From Lacinutrix sp. Hel_I_90 (GTDB lineage Bacteria; Bacteroidota; Bacteroidia; Flavobacteriales; Flavobacteriaceae), in contig NZ_JYNQ01000001.1 in NCBI RefSeq assembly GCF_000934685.1, positions 434,001-498,000 of the forward strand: 64,000 nucleotides of DNA. Reading direction: 5' to 3'. The notes beneath the pieces were generated by a model. That model was not told the origin of the DNA. It did not search any database and saw only the letters and a program-made list of their open reading frames with translations. Made by a program: the position numbers and the translations under genes. Positions 17,531-26,966 of this stretch are shown here, piece by piece; within the stretch, counting starts at the first letter, position 1; the number at the start of each line of letters is the position of its first letter.

Positions 17531-17970
17531 TTAATAGTTGTTTTAAAATTGAGTAGTTGTTTTAAATAAGGGTTTATTTAGGAGTAATTAGTTTCTAATT
17601 CTGTTTTTAGGCAATATACTTTATTTTCTCACCATTCTTACCCTGCCATAAAACCTTTCTGTAATAGAAAACAATAAAACCTTAAAGAGAGGTGTTTTGT
17701 TGGGCTGGCAAACCTTGGTGATTTTTTATTTTATAGGCCTGGCCGCTTTCAAAAACCAAAAGAAACGGATCTAGATGCATAAGCTGCTGTTTTCCAGGAC
17801 TCAAACAGTATTTTTACAGTACCGGGATAGGGGAATTGGGCGTCCATCCTAAATGATTTCATAAAGGCATGATCAAATTAGTGCTTTTATGTAAACACAT
17901 GAAACCTAAAGTCAACAAAAAATCATGTATCTTTATGATTCAATTTTAAAGCTAAAATTCCATTAAATCT
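17531..17970. other. Intergenic region between divergent genes
   Basis: No open frame with signal peptide or family motif, no RNA gene and no copy of the dispersed repeat family is seen. It must hold promoters for both flanking genes, but I cannot place them. Confidence 0.4.
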
Positions 17971-18921
17971 ATGAAGTATTTCCCGTTGATGTCCTGCCTG
18001 TTTGTCTTACTATTACTTGGTTGCAATGAGATCAATCCTGAAGGTGAAAAAGAAGTGCGTCAATTTGTAAAAAAATGGAACGAAGCCCATACACAACTCA
18101 AGGCACCATATCTAGGACGCGACTATATGGCTAGGGTAAACTATTATGGCAAAGAGCGCACCAGGCCCCAAGTGCAACGCGATAAGAATTTACTGTTTCA
18201 ACAGTTTCCAGACTATACACAGCGTATTTTAAATGATGACCTTGTTATCACGAAAGAGGCAGGAAGCTATTTAGTAGCCTTCACCAAACGCGTTAACTAT
18301 AACGGAATAGAAGCAGACTATCCCGCTTATCTTTCTGTAATGTTTAGAAATGGTGCTTTCCAAATAATAAGAGAAGGGGTTGCTAAAAATGCTAAAGATC
18401 TTGATGCTCCCATTTTTCCCAGTGCACGTGAAAATATGGCTTTTCAATCTGAGAACAGGCAGCTCTTCGGTGATTTTAATGGCGATGCTATATCAGACTA
18501 TGCAACGGTGATCTCTCCAGAAATAAACACTACTACAAAAACGGAGGCTGGAAGCGACGCCCTGATTTCGTGTAAAGGGGTGTGTAACAGCGTGATTACT
18601 TTTAGTGCTAAAAACTTAGAGTCCATCACAATCCAAGGGGCGTACCAATCACAATTGGAAAATTTAAAAGACCTTAATAACGACGGCGCAGACGAGATTG
18701 GTTTTTGGGATTTGAAACCCACTACCAAGACCCTCTATGTTTTTAATGTCACCAATGGAGCTTTACTTACCGAACCTATTGTAATAAATACCAGCGTTCA
18801 TAAAAACCTCGATCTTATCGATGTTTTTAAAAAAACAGGTCCCAGTAAGATTACAGTAACACGCAGTGAGCAGGTTAATGGGAAGTGGATTTTAAAGAGT
18901 GAAGTTATTAAGTTGGATTAA
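17971..18921 (+). CDS. Lipoprotein of unknown function with Ca-binding-like DxNxD loops
   Basis: This 316-residue protein starts with a lipoprotein signal (FVLLLLGC, Cys about 18). Residues 22-150 form a domain with no motif I recognise. Residues about 165-260 contain two DFNGDAISDYATV / DLNNDGADEIGFWD loops, the FG-GAP/VCBS type of calcium-binding turn, separated by a CKGVC pair. It is probably anchored to the outer or inner membrane facing the periplasm. It is a single gene with no clear partner. Function unknown. Confidence 0.75.
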   Translation: MKYFPLMSCLFVLLLLGCNEINPEGEKEVRQFVKKWNEAHTQLKAPYLGRDYMARVNYYGKERTRPQVQRDKNLLFQQFPDYTQRILNDDLVITKEAGSYLVAFTKRVNYNGIEADYPAYLSVMFRNGAFQIIREGVAKNAKDLDAPIFPSARENMAFQSENRQLFGDFNGDAISDYATVISPEINTTTKTEAGSDALISCKGVCNSVITFSAKNLESITIQGAYQSQLENLKDLNNDGADEIGFWDLKPTTKTLYVFNVTNGALLTEPIVINTSVHKNLDLIDVFKKTGPSKITVTRSEQVNGKWILKSEVIKLD

Positions 18922-19716
18922 GTTATAGCTAAACTTCAAACGTTTCCATTACAATACTAATGGCATCGAAATTTAATATTGGGTATTTCTCAACGAAATC
19001 AAACTATTTCAAATAAAATTCATGAACGATACTATAATAATAGTTACCCCAATACTATTCACTGCTTTATTACTTATGTTTATCTGATAAGACAGCGCAC
19101 CTCTCAAATGCTTTATCGGGTTCCGAGGAACACATTTAATTTATAGTAAAGTGTTTTAAATGTTGTAGGTTAATCAAACCCATCTGTTACATTATGCATC
19201 TACGCCTCGTTGTTTCCCTTATATATTTGATTCAAAACGGTTACAGCTATAAGCATCTTGCGATTTTAGATCTGTAAACAACGCTTACATGTTATCAGTA
19301 TACTTCAATCAATTCGTAAAAATCTTCCTACCATGTTTTTAAATATTTTGATTCCATTTAATCCTGAATATCACATGTATATCCCCACTAGTTGTAATCA
19401 AAATAGGTAGCGATAGAAAGCATTACACCTCATTTTTTTTGTGTAAAAGTATAAAAGCCTTTTCCTTCCTTAACCCCTCTTTTTCTTCAATTAACAATGC
19501 CTTAGTTATTAAAAAAGGGTTAAAAAACCCTTGGCTTTAAGGGTTCTTTGGCCTCATGAATATTTTCTAAAATGTAATAAAATTGTACCGTAGTATTCTT
19601 ATTGGCTTAAAAACAGCCCTAAGTGATAAAGAATACTATCCAAAAGAAGTTAGAAAGGATGGAAAAATTACTCCATTTTTTTAAACATTATTAAACAATT
19701 AACAACTAAATAAGTT
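18922..19716. other. Long intergenic region upstream of the HhH gene cluster
   Basis: Almost 800 bases hold no supported gene. A 21-codon frame at 19022-19087 would encode a hydrophobic peptide but has no other support. A short hairpin AAGGGTT/AACCCTT occurs at 19515-19532, followed by another TTAAGGGTT. The length suggests a regulated long leader for the 19717 gene. Confidence 0.4.
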
Positions 19717-22700
19717 ATGGTTAAATTTACAAGTAAAGGAATAGCTCCTGATGTTTTACAAAGCATACTCAAATTTTTAAACGGCGTAAAATACGCCGAA
19801 GAAATTAATTCTTTAGGTACTACTGCAGTAGTAAAGGATTATTATATTGGAGAACTGGTTGCCCAGAGAATCTTAGACAAAAGAGACCAATTGGGTGGTT
19901 TTAATGATTTATCAGAATTAAGTGATATCAAAGGTTTTGGGATTGATAAATTTAATGAGCTCGTTGCTGTTTTTGAAAGTGCTAGTCAGTCGTCATCTAA
20001 AGATTTATACGAACCACTATTTAGGTTTGCTTCTCTTCGTTATCACGGTGCTAAAATACCAGCCACAAAATCTTCAAAAATTAAAACTATTGAAGAAGGA
20101 AATACAACTACAGAGATTAAAGCAAGAGGACTTAGTAAAACTGAACTTAATGAATTAGAAAAGGCACACGTAGCTTCCTTGGCAAAAGAGAACATTCAAT
20201 TTGCACAAGAGTTATCTAATAAATTAGAAAATCTTGTTAATGATTACAATACGAGTAAGCAAGAAGCACTAAAAGACGCTACAAAGGAATATAACGAATT
20301 GATTCAGAGAAACATTAAGAATTATGAGGCAACTCTAATAAAAGAAGAGAAAACAGTATTTGATGAAAAAAAGAAAGCTTTTGAAAAGAATGAATTGTGT
20401 AATACAGAGCATACTCAAAATAGTTTAGAAGCTTTATATCCCTCCTCTTTATTCCCTTCTTTAGCATTTAATTATACTGCGTTTGCTTCCACAGTATTTT
20501 TTAAAGATAGGTTAACCCCTCGAGAGCTTACATTTTTAGAACAAAACCACCTTTTAAACATAGATGCTTCTGCGCTAAAAAAAGGTTTAAATGACCTCAT
20601 TGAAGCAAAGCGAAATGTGGCTTCTTTTTGTAATCTCAAATGGAGGAAAAAAGTAGCTGTAGGCGGATCTTCAATCGTATTAAAAAACAGGTATAAAAAT
20701 GGTTATGTACTGTCCATTAATAAACGTAACAACCTTTTACACCTTAGTGTAATCACTACAAAGGCTAAAAGTTATTTTACCAAAGCAGATTTTTCAGTAG
20801 CGGTTAATGGTAAAACCTTTAAGTCTATTAATACTAAGATTGTAGACAATAGCACTCGTAAGCTTTTTTTAGAAAGCGCTTTTGATCAATTACCAGAATT
20901 AGATAGTATACAACCATTCACGTTTAAGGTTGTTATTGAATTAGATTCAAAAGAAAAGATAGAGATAAAGGAAACAGTTTCTAACCATAATGATATTTGG
21001 GTAGGGCAGTATTTAGTTAATTCCCATGTTACAGGAAATTTAAGAACAAAAGGAGGAAAGCCTATAAAAGAACTAAATGGAATACTTAGACTTGGTTGGG
21101 CAGACTTGATGAGAGTTGAGCAAAAACTATGTTGTTATTTGCCAGGTGAAGTGTCTCATATTGAAAATATAATGGCACGAGAATACAAAGAAAAAAGTAC
21201 CGAGTATCTTGAAAGAAGTGAAAATACTATTGTAGAAGAAAATGAAACAGAAACGATAGCGAAAAATGATACTACTTCGGTTGAAAAAAACGATTGGAAC
21301 AAAGAAGTGAGTAAAACATTAGAAAGGAGTTTTGATTTTGGTTTGGGAACTACTGTATCTTATGGAAGTGAGAAAGGGCCGTGGTCTGCGAGTATAAAGG
21401 CCGATTTGAGTATTGCCAACTCACAATCACAATCTTCTACAAACGCTCAATCTTATTCAAAAGATATTACTGAAAGTGCATCTGAATCTATAAGAACACG
21501 AAGTTTTGAAAAAAGAACAACATCGTTGATTAAACAATTCAAAGAAGAAAATAAACATGGTTTTGATAATAGAAATGGAGGCAGTCATGTTTCAGGAGTT
21601 TTTAGATGGATTGATAAAATTTATAATAATAGAATTGTCAATTATGGAACAGGCATGTTATATGAATTTATGATACCCAAACCGTCAGAATTATATGTCG
21701 AAACATTGTCTGACGATAAAAGTGATGACCAAGAAGCACCAGAAGCACCTATTGCTCCTAATTTAAACTCATGGCAAGATGTAACAAGAGATAATTTCAT
21801 GACTTATATTAATACTTATAATGTTGCAAATTATCAACTTCCTAAAGCGAACATTAAGTATGATAACATGCAAATAGGGACAATTAATGAACCATTTGAT
21901 TGGGCAAATGAGAATAAAAATGAGGTTACCAGAACATATAATTTCAATTCTGTCTTAGCTGTTGATTATTTTCTTGAAGGCGTTTTTCCAAATTCTTTAG
22001 CGAACACAACTGACTGGAAAATTAGAACGCATAATCCCTTTTGGAAGCACTATGCTAAATTCCAGGTTTTCCTTAAAAATAGTAGTAATCAGGTAACTAT
22101 AGTAAATGATAGTTCATTTGCTTCCAGAATAGTGCACGAAGAAGATGTTGCTGGAGACGTCGATAATAAACAAGGACTATACTTCGAAAATAATGTGGAT
22201 GTTCGCATCTATGGATCTCATGTAAGATGGCTGTATTATTTAAATCTCAATTTTAGATTTAAGCTTAAAGAATCTTCCTATCAACAATGGCAACAAGATA
22301 CATATAATGCTATAATGACTGCTTATCAAACGCAATTAGATACTTACAATGATGCGTTAGCAGCACAACAAGTTGACATTACGAACGCTTCAGATGCTGC
22401 TCTATATGATGCCAATAAGTATAAGCATCCCGGACTTTATCAAGAAATCATTAATACAGAACTCAAGCGTCTTTGTATGGAGTTATTATTACAAGGCACT
22501 AATCTCGATCGATGTCAAGAGTTTTACAAAACAACTAAGTGTAGTGAATCAGACGATTGCGAAGAAATACCAATGCTTACCAACCTAGATGCCTTAGATA
22601 AATACAGTTCTTTAGTTAAATTTATGGAACAGTCCTTTAATTGGTCATTAAGTTCTCACAATTTCTACCCTTATTATTGGAGTGGTCAATGCGACTGGGC

Positions 22701-23103
22701 CGATATGCTTCATAATGAAGATACGCCCGATAACGAGTTTCAAAAGTTTTTAAAATCTGGAATGGCAAGAGTATTAGTACCGGTTAGGGAAGGTTTTGAA
22801 AAAGTTGTAGCCTATTACCTTGCTACTGGTCAGCCATGGTTTGATGGTGAGCCACCAGTCATTGACGACCCATTATACATTTCTATTGTTCAGGAGCTTA
22901 GTAAGCCAAATGGAACGCTAGTGGGAGAGCCTTGGAATACGAATGTACCATCTTCACTTACGCTTATTCAAGGTGGCTCGGTTTTCTTAGAAAATCAAGG
23001 TTTACCATGCTGTGATGATATAAGTGAAGGCACTGGTATAAAACCTAGTGATAATCGGTTAGAAGGAAAAGACGATGAAAATAATGATCTAAAGAAAGGA
23101 TAA
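19717..23103 (+). CDS. Giant helix-hairpin-helix protein of unknown function (1128 aa), no signal peptide
   Basis: Residues about 45-88 are a ComEA/photosystem-type helix-hairpin-helix: IGELVAQRILDKRDQLGGF, then DIKGFGIDKFNELV. A long charged coiled coil follows (about 135-230). A beta-rich part with paired cysteines comes next, then a Ser/Asn/Gln-rich segment around 530-600 (GTTVSYGSEKGPWSASIKAD). A well-conserved-looking stretch (NKHGFDNRNGG, VSGVFRWIDKIY, IVNYGTGMLYEFMIPKP) comes before a second helical, Cys-containing half. There is no signal peptide, membrane segment or T9SS tail, so it should be cytosolic or exported by a non-Sec route. It is followed by two HExxH-containing genes in the same direction. 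I do not recognise the family's function. Confidence 0.75.
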   Translation: MVKFTSKGIAPDVLQSILKFLNGVKYAEEINSLGTTAVVKDYYIGELVAQRILDKRDQLGGFNDLSELSDIKGFGIDKFNELVAVFESASQSSSKDLYEPLFRFASLRYHGAKIPATKSSKIKTIEEGNTTTEIKARGLSKTELNELEKAHVASLAKENIQFAQELSNKLENLVNDYNTSKQEALKDATKEYNELIQRNIKNYEATLIKEEKTVFDEKKKAFEKNELCNTEHTQNSLEALYPSSLFPSLAFNYTAFASTVFFKDRLTPRELTFLEQNHLLNIDASALKKGLNDLIEAKRNVASFCNLKWRKKVAVGGSSIVLKNRYKNGYVLSINKRNNLLHLSVITTKAKSYFTKADFSVAVNGKTFKSINTKIVDNSTRKLFLESAFDQLPELDSIQPFTFKVVIELDSKEKIEIKETVSNHNDIWVGQYLVNSHVTGNLRTKGGKPIKELNGILRLGWADLMRVEQKLCCYLPGEVSHIENIMAREYKEKSTEYLERSENTIVEENETETIAKNDTTSVEKNDWNKEVSKTLERSFDFGLGTTVSYGSEKGPWSASIKADLSIANSQSQSSTNAQSYSKDITESASESIRTRSFEKRTTSLIKQFKEENKHGFDNRNGGSHVSGVFRWIDKIYNNRIVNYGTGMLYEFMIPKPSELYVETLSDDKSDDQEAPEAPIAPNLNSWQDVTRDNFMTYINTYNVANYQLPKANIKYDNMQIGTINEPFDWANENKNEVTRTYNFNSVLAVDYFLEGVFPNSLANTTDWKIRTHNPFWKHYAKFQVFLKNSSNQVTIVNDSSFASRIVHEEDVAGDVDNKQGLYFENNVDVRIYGSHVRWLYYLNLNFRFKLKESSYQQWQQDTYNAIMTAYQTQLDTYNDALAAQQVDITNASDAALYDANKYKHPGLYQEIINTELKRLCMELLLQGTNLDRCQEFYKTTKCSESDDCEEIPMLTNLDALDKYSSLVKFMEQSFNWSLSSHNFYPYYWSGQCDWADMLHNEDTPDNEFQKFLKSGMARVLVPVREGFEKVVAYYLATGQPWFDGEPPVIDDPLYISIVQELSKPNGTLVGEPWNTNVPSSLTLIQGGSVFLENQGLPCCDDISEGTGIKPSDNRLEGKDDENNDLKKG

Positions 23104-23120
23104 GTAATCAACTCACATTA

Positions 23121-23157
23121 TTAAGATACCCTTGCTTTATTTGTAAGGGTGTCTTAA
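23121..23157 (+). terminator. Hairpin between the HhH gene and the first HExxH gene
   Basis: A 13-bp stem with one G-T pair (23121-23133 TTAAGATACCCTT with 23145-23157) lies 18 bases after the stop. The following sequence is AT-rich rather than a pure T run, so it may be a leaky terminator that lowers expression of the downstream genes. Confidence 0.55.
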
Positions 23158-23175
23158 TATATTAATATATATCAC

Positions 23176-23961
23176 ATGTTTCAATTTAGCGACAAATTTG
23201 ATGTCAAAAGTCTTTTTGAGCAAGAAAAAGAGAAAAAAATAACTTTTGAGGATTACCCGACTACTAGTTATTATAAAATAGAAAGTGGAGAAGGTTGGAA
23301 GAATTCTTCTTGGGAAAAGGTCTATAAAGTCTTAAGACAAAAAAGCAAAACGTATCTGGAGTTTATTACACCTTATGAGCACGATGAAAAATACAGCTAT
23401 ATATTTAAGTCAACAAACGGAAGAGGGCATTCACTTAGTGCTACGGCAAGTACACAAGTAAATCTATCAAAATACAAAAATGCTCCAACTCATAAGTTAC
23501 TATTTGATGATTTATTCAACTATTTTAAGAGCAACAATAAGGCAACTGTAAAACTTCATATCATTTCAGATTTTTTTGACAACGAGAGAAATAAAAAGTT
23601 GAATGATTTAGGTAGAGCTATAAACCTTATTCATGAAGGAGTACATGCAAGTTTACATTACAATCAAGAAGACTTTCTTACAATCGTTGGTTTAGACAAG
23701 CAACATTATGTGATGCAAGTAGATTTTTTTGATGACATTCAAAAAATGCTCAAAGAATATGATTCTAAACTTAACGATAAAGACTTGTTTACGCTAAGTA
23801 TGGTTGGCTTAACAGCAGAAAAAGCTGGTGGAAACAAACTTATTGTAAACTATGCCAAAAAAGTGCATAATGCTACAGTTTCAAAAACGGATAAAAAAGA
23901 ACTAGAAGATTATTTTAATCGTTTTCTATCGCGATATAAAGCATTAACAGAAGACAACTAA
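23176..23961 (+). CDS. HExxH zinc-metallopeptidase-like protein with short shared N-terminal tag
   Basis: This 261-residue protein begins MFQFSDKFDVKSLF, which matches the start of the next protein (MFYFKDKFNIKQLL). No signal peptide is present. The middle carries IHEGVHASLHY, an HExxH motif (H153, E154, H157) with a third His at 161, inside a helix as expected of gluzincin or effector-type peptidases. The remainder is helical and charged. The shared tag with the neighbour and the non-Sec start suggest a common loading or docking signal. Catalytic activity and target are inferred, not shown. Confidence 0.7.
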   Translation: MFQFSDKFDVKSLFEQEKEKKITFEDYPTTSYYKIESGEGWKNSSWEKVYKVLRQKSKTYLEFITPYEHDEKYSYIFKSTNGRGHSLSATASTQVNLSKYKNAPTHKLLFDDLFNYFKSNNKATVKLHIISDFFDNERNKKLNDLGRAINLIHEGVHASLHYNQEDFLTIVGLDKQHYVMQVDFFDDIQKMLKEYDSKLNDKDLFTLSMVGLTAEKAGGNKLIVNYAKKVHNATVSKTDKKELEDYFNRFLSRYKALTEDN

Positions 23962-23985
23962 GTCACTAATTAATCACCATAAATT

Positions 23986-25524
23986 ATGTTCTATTTCAAA
24001 GATAAATTTAATATTAAGCAGCTATTAAAAAACCAAACTGAAGATAGTCCTGTTTTAGCTTCAAGCAAAAATCAATCAGTGATTACACAGACTGAGACAC
24101 ACATACATCTCGGTTATGAGTATCCTAATGCCAACTGTACCAGAGCAGGTATTTATCTAAAGTCAGTAAATAAATCATTAGGTCAAAATTTGCTTAAAAT
24201 TGGAGGGTTTCATGAACCTTTTCACCTAAAAAGTAATTATGATCCGTACAAAGAAGACATAAAATCATTTGATGCATACTTTAATTTTGATACTGATTAT
24301 AAATATATTGAATGCTCAGAACATCTTCAATTAGATTCTGATAGTAAGAAGCCAATATCAGGCAGGATTCTCAAAGAAAAAAACTTCTTCATTCTACTTA
24401 AAGGTGAGGCATTTAATAAAAAAGGAGAATCGATTGGCGAAAAAAAACTCTATGTCCACGAAGTGTTTGTAGTAAAGTCAAAACAACTCAGGTTATATTA
24501 CAAACTGGATGAAGAGATGCGTTATTATCATAAGACCCCTGAAAATGAAAAACAAAGTCATGAGATGCACGCCCAGAAGATATTTGATATTATATATAAA
24601 GAGAAAAATTTAAAGCTAATATTTAACCTTGAGCAAACCGATGACAATATAGAACGAATTTACGTCGATGGAGATTTCAAAAAGACCCCATTTCAAGTAC
24701 CTATTGGAGATGTTTATGTAAAAAAAGGAGCTGGATTTGTACGTAATACCTCCATTTCGAAAGAGGAGTATACTCAATTTCAAAAGCAACATAAAGCGAT
24801 GTATAATGAAGAATTATCTCCCATCTTTATATTCAATCAAATCACAAAAATAAATTATTCGTATTTCGAAGCGGGTCATCTCATTGGGTTTCCAGGAAAT
24901 AATAATGGGACACTCATTAGACTAAGTGACAAAACGAATAAAACGCATCCTTACCCTCATTTACATTACTTAAATGAGCTTGAGCTAGTGATAACTCATG
25001 AATACATTCATGCATTACAACATTGTTTGGATCCCGTGCTCCAAGGTGGTAGAGACATTGGAGATTTACGTACAGAACTAGCCGAAAAGAAGGCGAAGGA
25101 ATACGGTTTGAAGCGGCATAACTATATACATTATAGAAGAAGCATAAGAGAGCTGTTTGCCCATCATTTTTGTATTTTTCCCAATAGGGTATATCGAAAT
25201 TCTAATGATGATCCTGTCTTCAAATACACTAATTTTAAAAGAGGGATAGATGCAACCTTTGGTAACGTGAATGAGTACCTAATAACCTTTTGGATATTTA
25301 GAGCCTACAGTTATATCTCATTTTTAAATAACCATTTAGATAAAGAAAAAGACTCCAATCTTAAGAAGGAGGTAGTAGATGCAATAAAAGATGTTTTAGA
25401 GGAAAAAACTTGTTATGAGAAAAAAGGCTATCAGTTTCCTGAACCTACTGGTAACCTTCAAGAGGATAAAACAGAATTCTTTAATTTGAATAACCTCTTT
25501 TGGGAAGATGATTTTGATAAGTAG
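23986..25524 (+). CDS. HExxH zinc-metallopeptidase-like protein, large paralogue-like partner
   Basis: This 512-residue protein shares the N-terminal tag with the preceding gene (DKFNIKQLL versus DKFDVKSLF). Residues 60-330 are beta-rich. VITHEYIHALQHCLDP provides HExxH (H338, E339, H342) with another His at 346. The downstream helix LRTELAEKKAKEYGL could supply the third, acidic ligand, and RRSIRELFAHHF is another conserved-looking stretch. There is no signal peptide. It lies 24 bases after its partner, so the pair is surely co-transcribed. It could be a secreted effector pair or an intracellular protease pair acting on the HhH protein; neither is established. Confidence 0.72.
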   Translation: MFYFKDKFNIKQLLKNQTEDSPVLASSKNQSVITQTETHIHLGYEYPNANCTRAGIYLKSVNKSLGQNLLKIGGFHEPFHLKSNYDPYKEDIKSFDAYFNFDTDYKYIECSEHLQLDSDSKKPISGRILKEKNFFILLKGEAFNKKGESIGEKKLYVHEVFVVKSKQLRLYYKLDEEMRYYHKTPENEKQSHEMHAQKIFDIIYKEKNLKLIFNLEQTDDNIERIYVDGDFKKTPFQVPIGDVYVKKGAGFVRNTSISKEEYTQFQKQHKAMYNEELSPIFIFNQITKINYSYFEAGHLIGFPGNNNGTLIRLSDKTNKTHPYPHLHYLNELELVITHEYIHALQHCLDPVLQGGRDIGDLRTELAEKKAKEYGLKRHNYIHYRRSIRELFAHHFCIFPNRVYRNSNDDPVFKYTNFKRGIDATFGNVNEYLITFWIFRAYSYISFLNNHLDKEKDSNLKKEVVDAIKDVLEEKTCYEKKGYQFPEPTGNLQEDKTEFFNLNNLFWEDDFDK

Positions 25525-25811
25525 TCTTTAAAATGAAAGCCAAAGCCATTTGATTTTAAAAAACAAGCGTGCCAAATAGCAGTGGTAACATAACGACCAA
25601 TTACAAATGTACTATAAACACTGAGAAGCAAACTAACCACCAGCAAATACAAGGATTTTTTTATTTAAACATATTAATTCCAACACAATAGCTTTTTTTC
25701 TGCACAAGAGAAGAGACAGGAGAGGAGCAGCAAAAGCGATTCTGAGACTACGGGAGAGCTACTTGATGTCTTAAAAAAATAGTAAAAGGCATAAGGTATC
25801 TGGAATGGGCT
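25525..25811. other. Convergent intergenic region
   Basis: No gene is recognised between the HExxH gene and the terminator of the heme operon. The AT-rich sequence contains no repeat-family copy. Confidence 0.4.
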
Positions 25812-25846
25812 TAAAAAAATAAACCCTCACGATGAAGCAAGGGTTT
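25812..25846 (-). terminator. Terminator of the heme-uptake operon
   Basis: Arms AAACCCT (25821-25827) and AGGGTTT (25840-25846) pair. On the minus strand the stem is followed by ATTTTTTT, just past the DoxX stop codon. Confidence 0.7.
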
Positions 25847-25853
25847 AAAAAAT

Positions 25854-26303
25854 TTAAATAGGTTTAATCCAAAGTAGCGGTTTCCACCTTTCTTTTTCGC
25901 GTACTACCAAAGCAATATTAATAAAGAATAAAGCGCCAGTTTGTATTAATTCTCCAATCTCATCAGCTTCCAAAAACAAATGAAAGAGTAAAATATGTAA
26001 GGTTATTGGTAGCAGGAATACGGCAGCAATAAAACTCGTGCCTTGTAAAACTAAAAGTAAGCCAAAGGCTAATTCACAAATGCCTAAAACTTGCCAAAAA
26101 TAACCTGTTTGCTTTGCACCACTTATATAAAGTATCTTTTGCAAGGTGCTTTCTTGTTCAGGTGATGAAAACTGCAGTGCTTTTTCAACCACTTCTATAG
26201 GCTCAGGAATTGGACTTTGAAACTTGTGAACGCCGCCGTAGATCATAAATCCGCCTAACACAAGTCGGAATATAATAAACAGTATACTTATTGATTTTTT
26301 CAT
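25854..26303 (-). CDS. DoxX-family membrane protein
   Basis: This 149-residue protein has four transmembrane helices. It shows the DoxX start FRLVLGGFMIYGGVHKF and the later GYFWQVLGICELAFGLLLV helix. The DoxX family comprises small quinone-linked or unknown-function membrane proteins. It is the last gene of the hmu-like operon, separated from hmuY by a single base, so translational coupling is likely. A role in heme or iron handling is suggested by position only. Confidence 0.85.
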   Translation of the reverse strand: MKKSISILFIIFRLVLGGFMIYGGVHKFQSPIPEPIEVVEKALQFSSPEQESTLQKILYISGAKQTGYFWQVLGICELAFGLLLVLQGTSFIAAVFLLPITLHILLFHLFLEADEIGELIQTGALFFINIALVVREKERWKPLLWIKPI

Positions 26304-26304
26304 A

Positions 26305-26946
26305 TTAAAAAGAGCTTACGCCTGCATTGGGCTGATATACAAAATTAAACGTGTAATATGGCGTTGCGTCTGCAAAAGCATCCGGGTTATCGGGCGCATT
26401 TTCATAGTAGCTTAAAATTTCAACTTTGGCATATTTTCCATCATGTGTTTTAAAAACCAAGATCTTGCCGGGTATTGGTGTAATTAAATGACTGGGTGCT
26501 CCAGCATAATGATACCAACCATTATCACTCCCACTAGTTATCGCATAACTGGTGTTAGAATCTTGTAAAAATAACGAGGTATCAATAGTGGTTACAGCGG
26601 TCATTGTTCCATTAGCAATATAAACAGCAGCTTCTCCTGTTCTGTTAGGCTCATCGGTTGTTCCTAACGTGGTACCACCATTTATTATAATGGACGTTCC
26701 TCTAAAAGCAACATCCCAATCGGTAGCACTAGTGGTTGTTTGACCTGTTGAAAAATCAAACTTTGTAAAATCTCCAGAAATGGGTTGCCCTTGACCTCCC
26801 GATTGTGGTGCATGTAAGTTTGAAATGGTCTCAGACTCTATTTGTAATAAAGTGGTGGTGGTGTCATTATCATCACTACTACAGGAAGTAAACCCCATAA
26901 ATAATGAGACTAAAGTTAATAATTGAATTGTTTTAATTGTGTTCAT
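26305..26946 (-). CDS. hmuY: HmuY-family heme-binding lipoprotein
   Basis: The 213-residue protein has a lipoprotein signal (MGFTSC then SSDDND) and the all-beta HmuY pattern. KFDFSTGQ begins the strands, TDWDVAFRGTSIIINGG is the signature strand pair, and VFKTHDGKYAKVEILSYYEN is the C-terminal signature. HmuY proteins are outer-membrane-anchored hemophore-like proteins that capture heme and pass it to the TonB-dependent receptor HmuR. The gene lies 20 bases after such a receptor gene. I cannot confirm which residues bind heme; ligands vary in the family, so binding of another porphyrin or no heme is possible. Confidence 0.85.
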   Translation of the reverse strand: MNTIKTIQLLTLVSLFMGFTSCSSDDNDTTTTLLQIESETISNLHAPQSGGQGQPISGDFTKFDFSTGQTTTSATDWDVAFRGTSIIINGGTTLGTTDEPNRTGEAAVYIANGTMTAVTTIDTSLFLQDSNTSYAITSGSDNGWYHYAGAPSHLITPIPGKILVFKTHDGKYAKVEILSYYENAPDNPDAFADATPYYTFNFVYQPNAGVSSF

Positions 26947-26966
26947 TTTGATTAGTTATTAAAGTG

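Noticed and set aside
19022-19087. 21-codon hydrophobic peptide (MNDTIIIVTPILFTALLLMFI without its last residue context)
   Set aside because: It could be a small membrane peptide, but there is no promoter, partner gene or recognised family such as KdpF to support it.
19515-19532. AAGGGTT/AACCCTT hairpin as a terminator
   Set aside because: It has no T run and lies far from any upstream stop codon.
19717-25524. Idea that the HhH cluster is part of an extracellular contractile injection system
   Set aside because: No sheath, tube, baseplate or AAA-ATPase genes are in the window; only the cargo-like tags suggest it.
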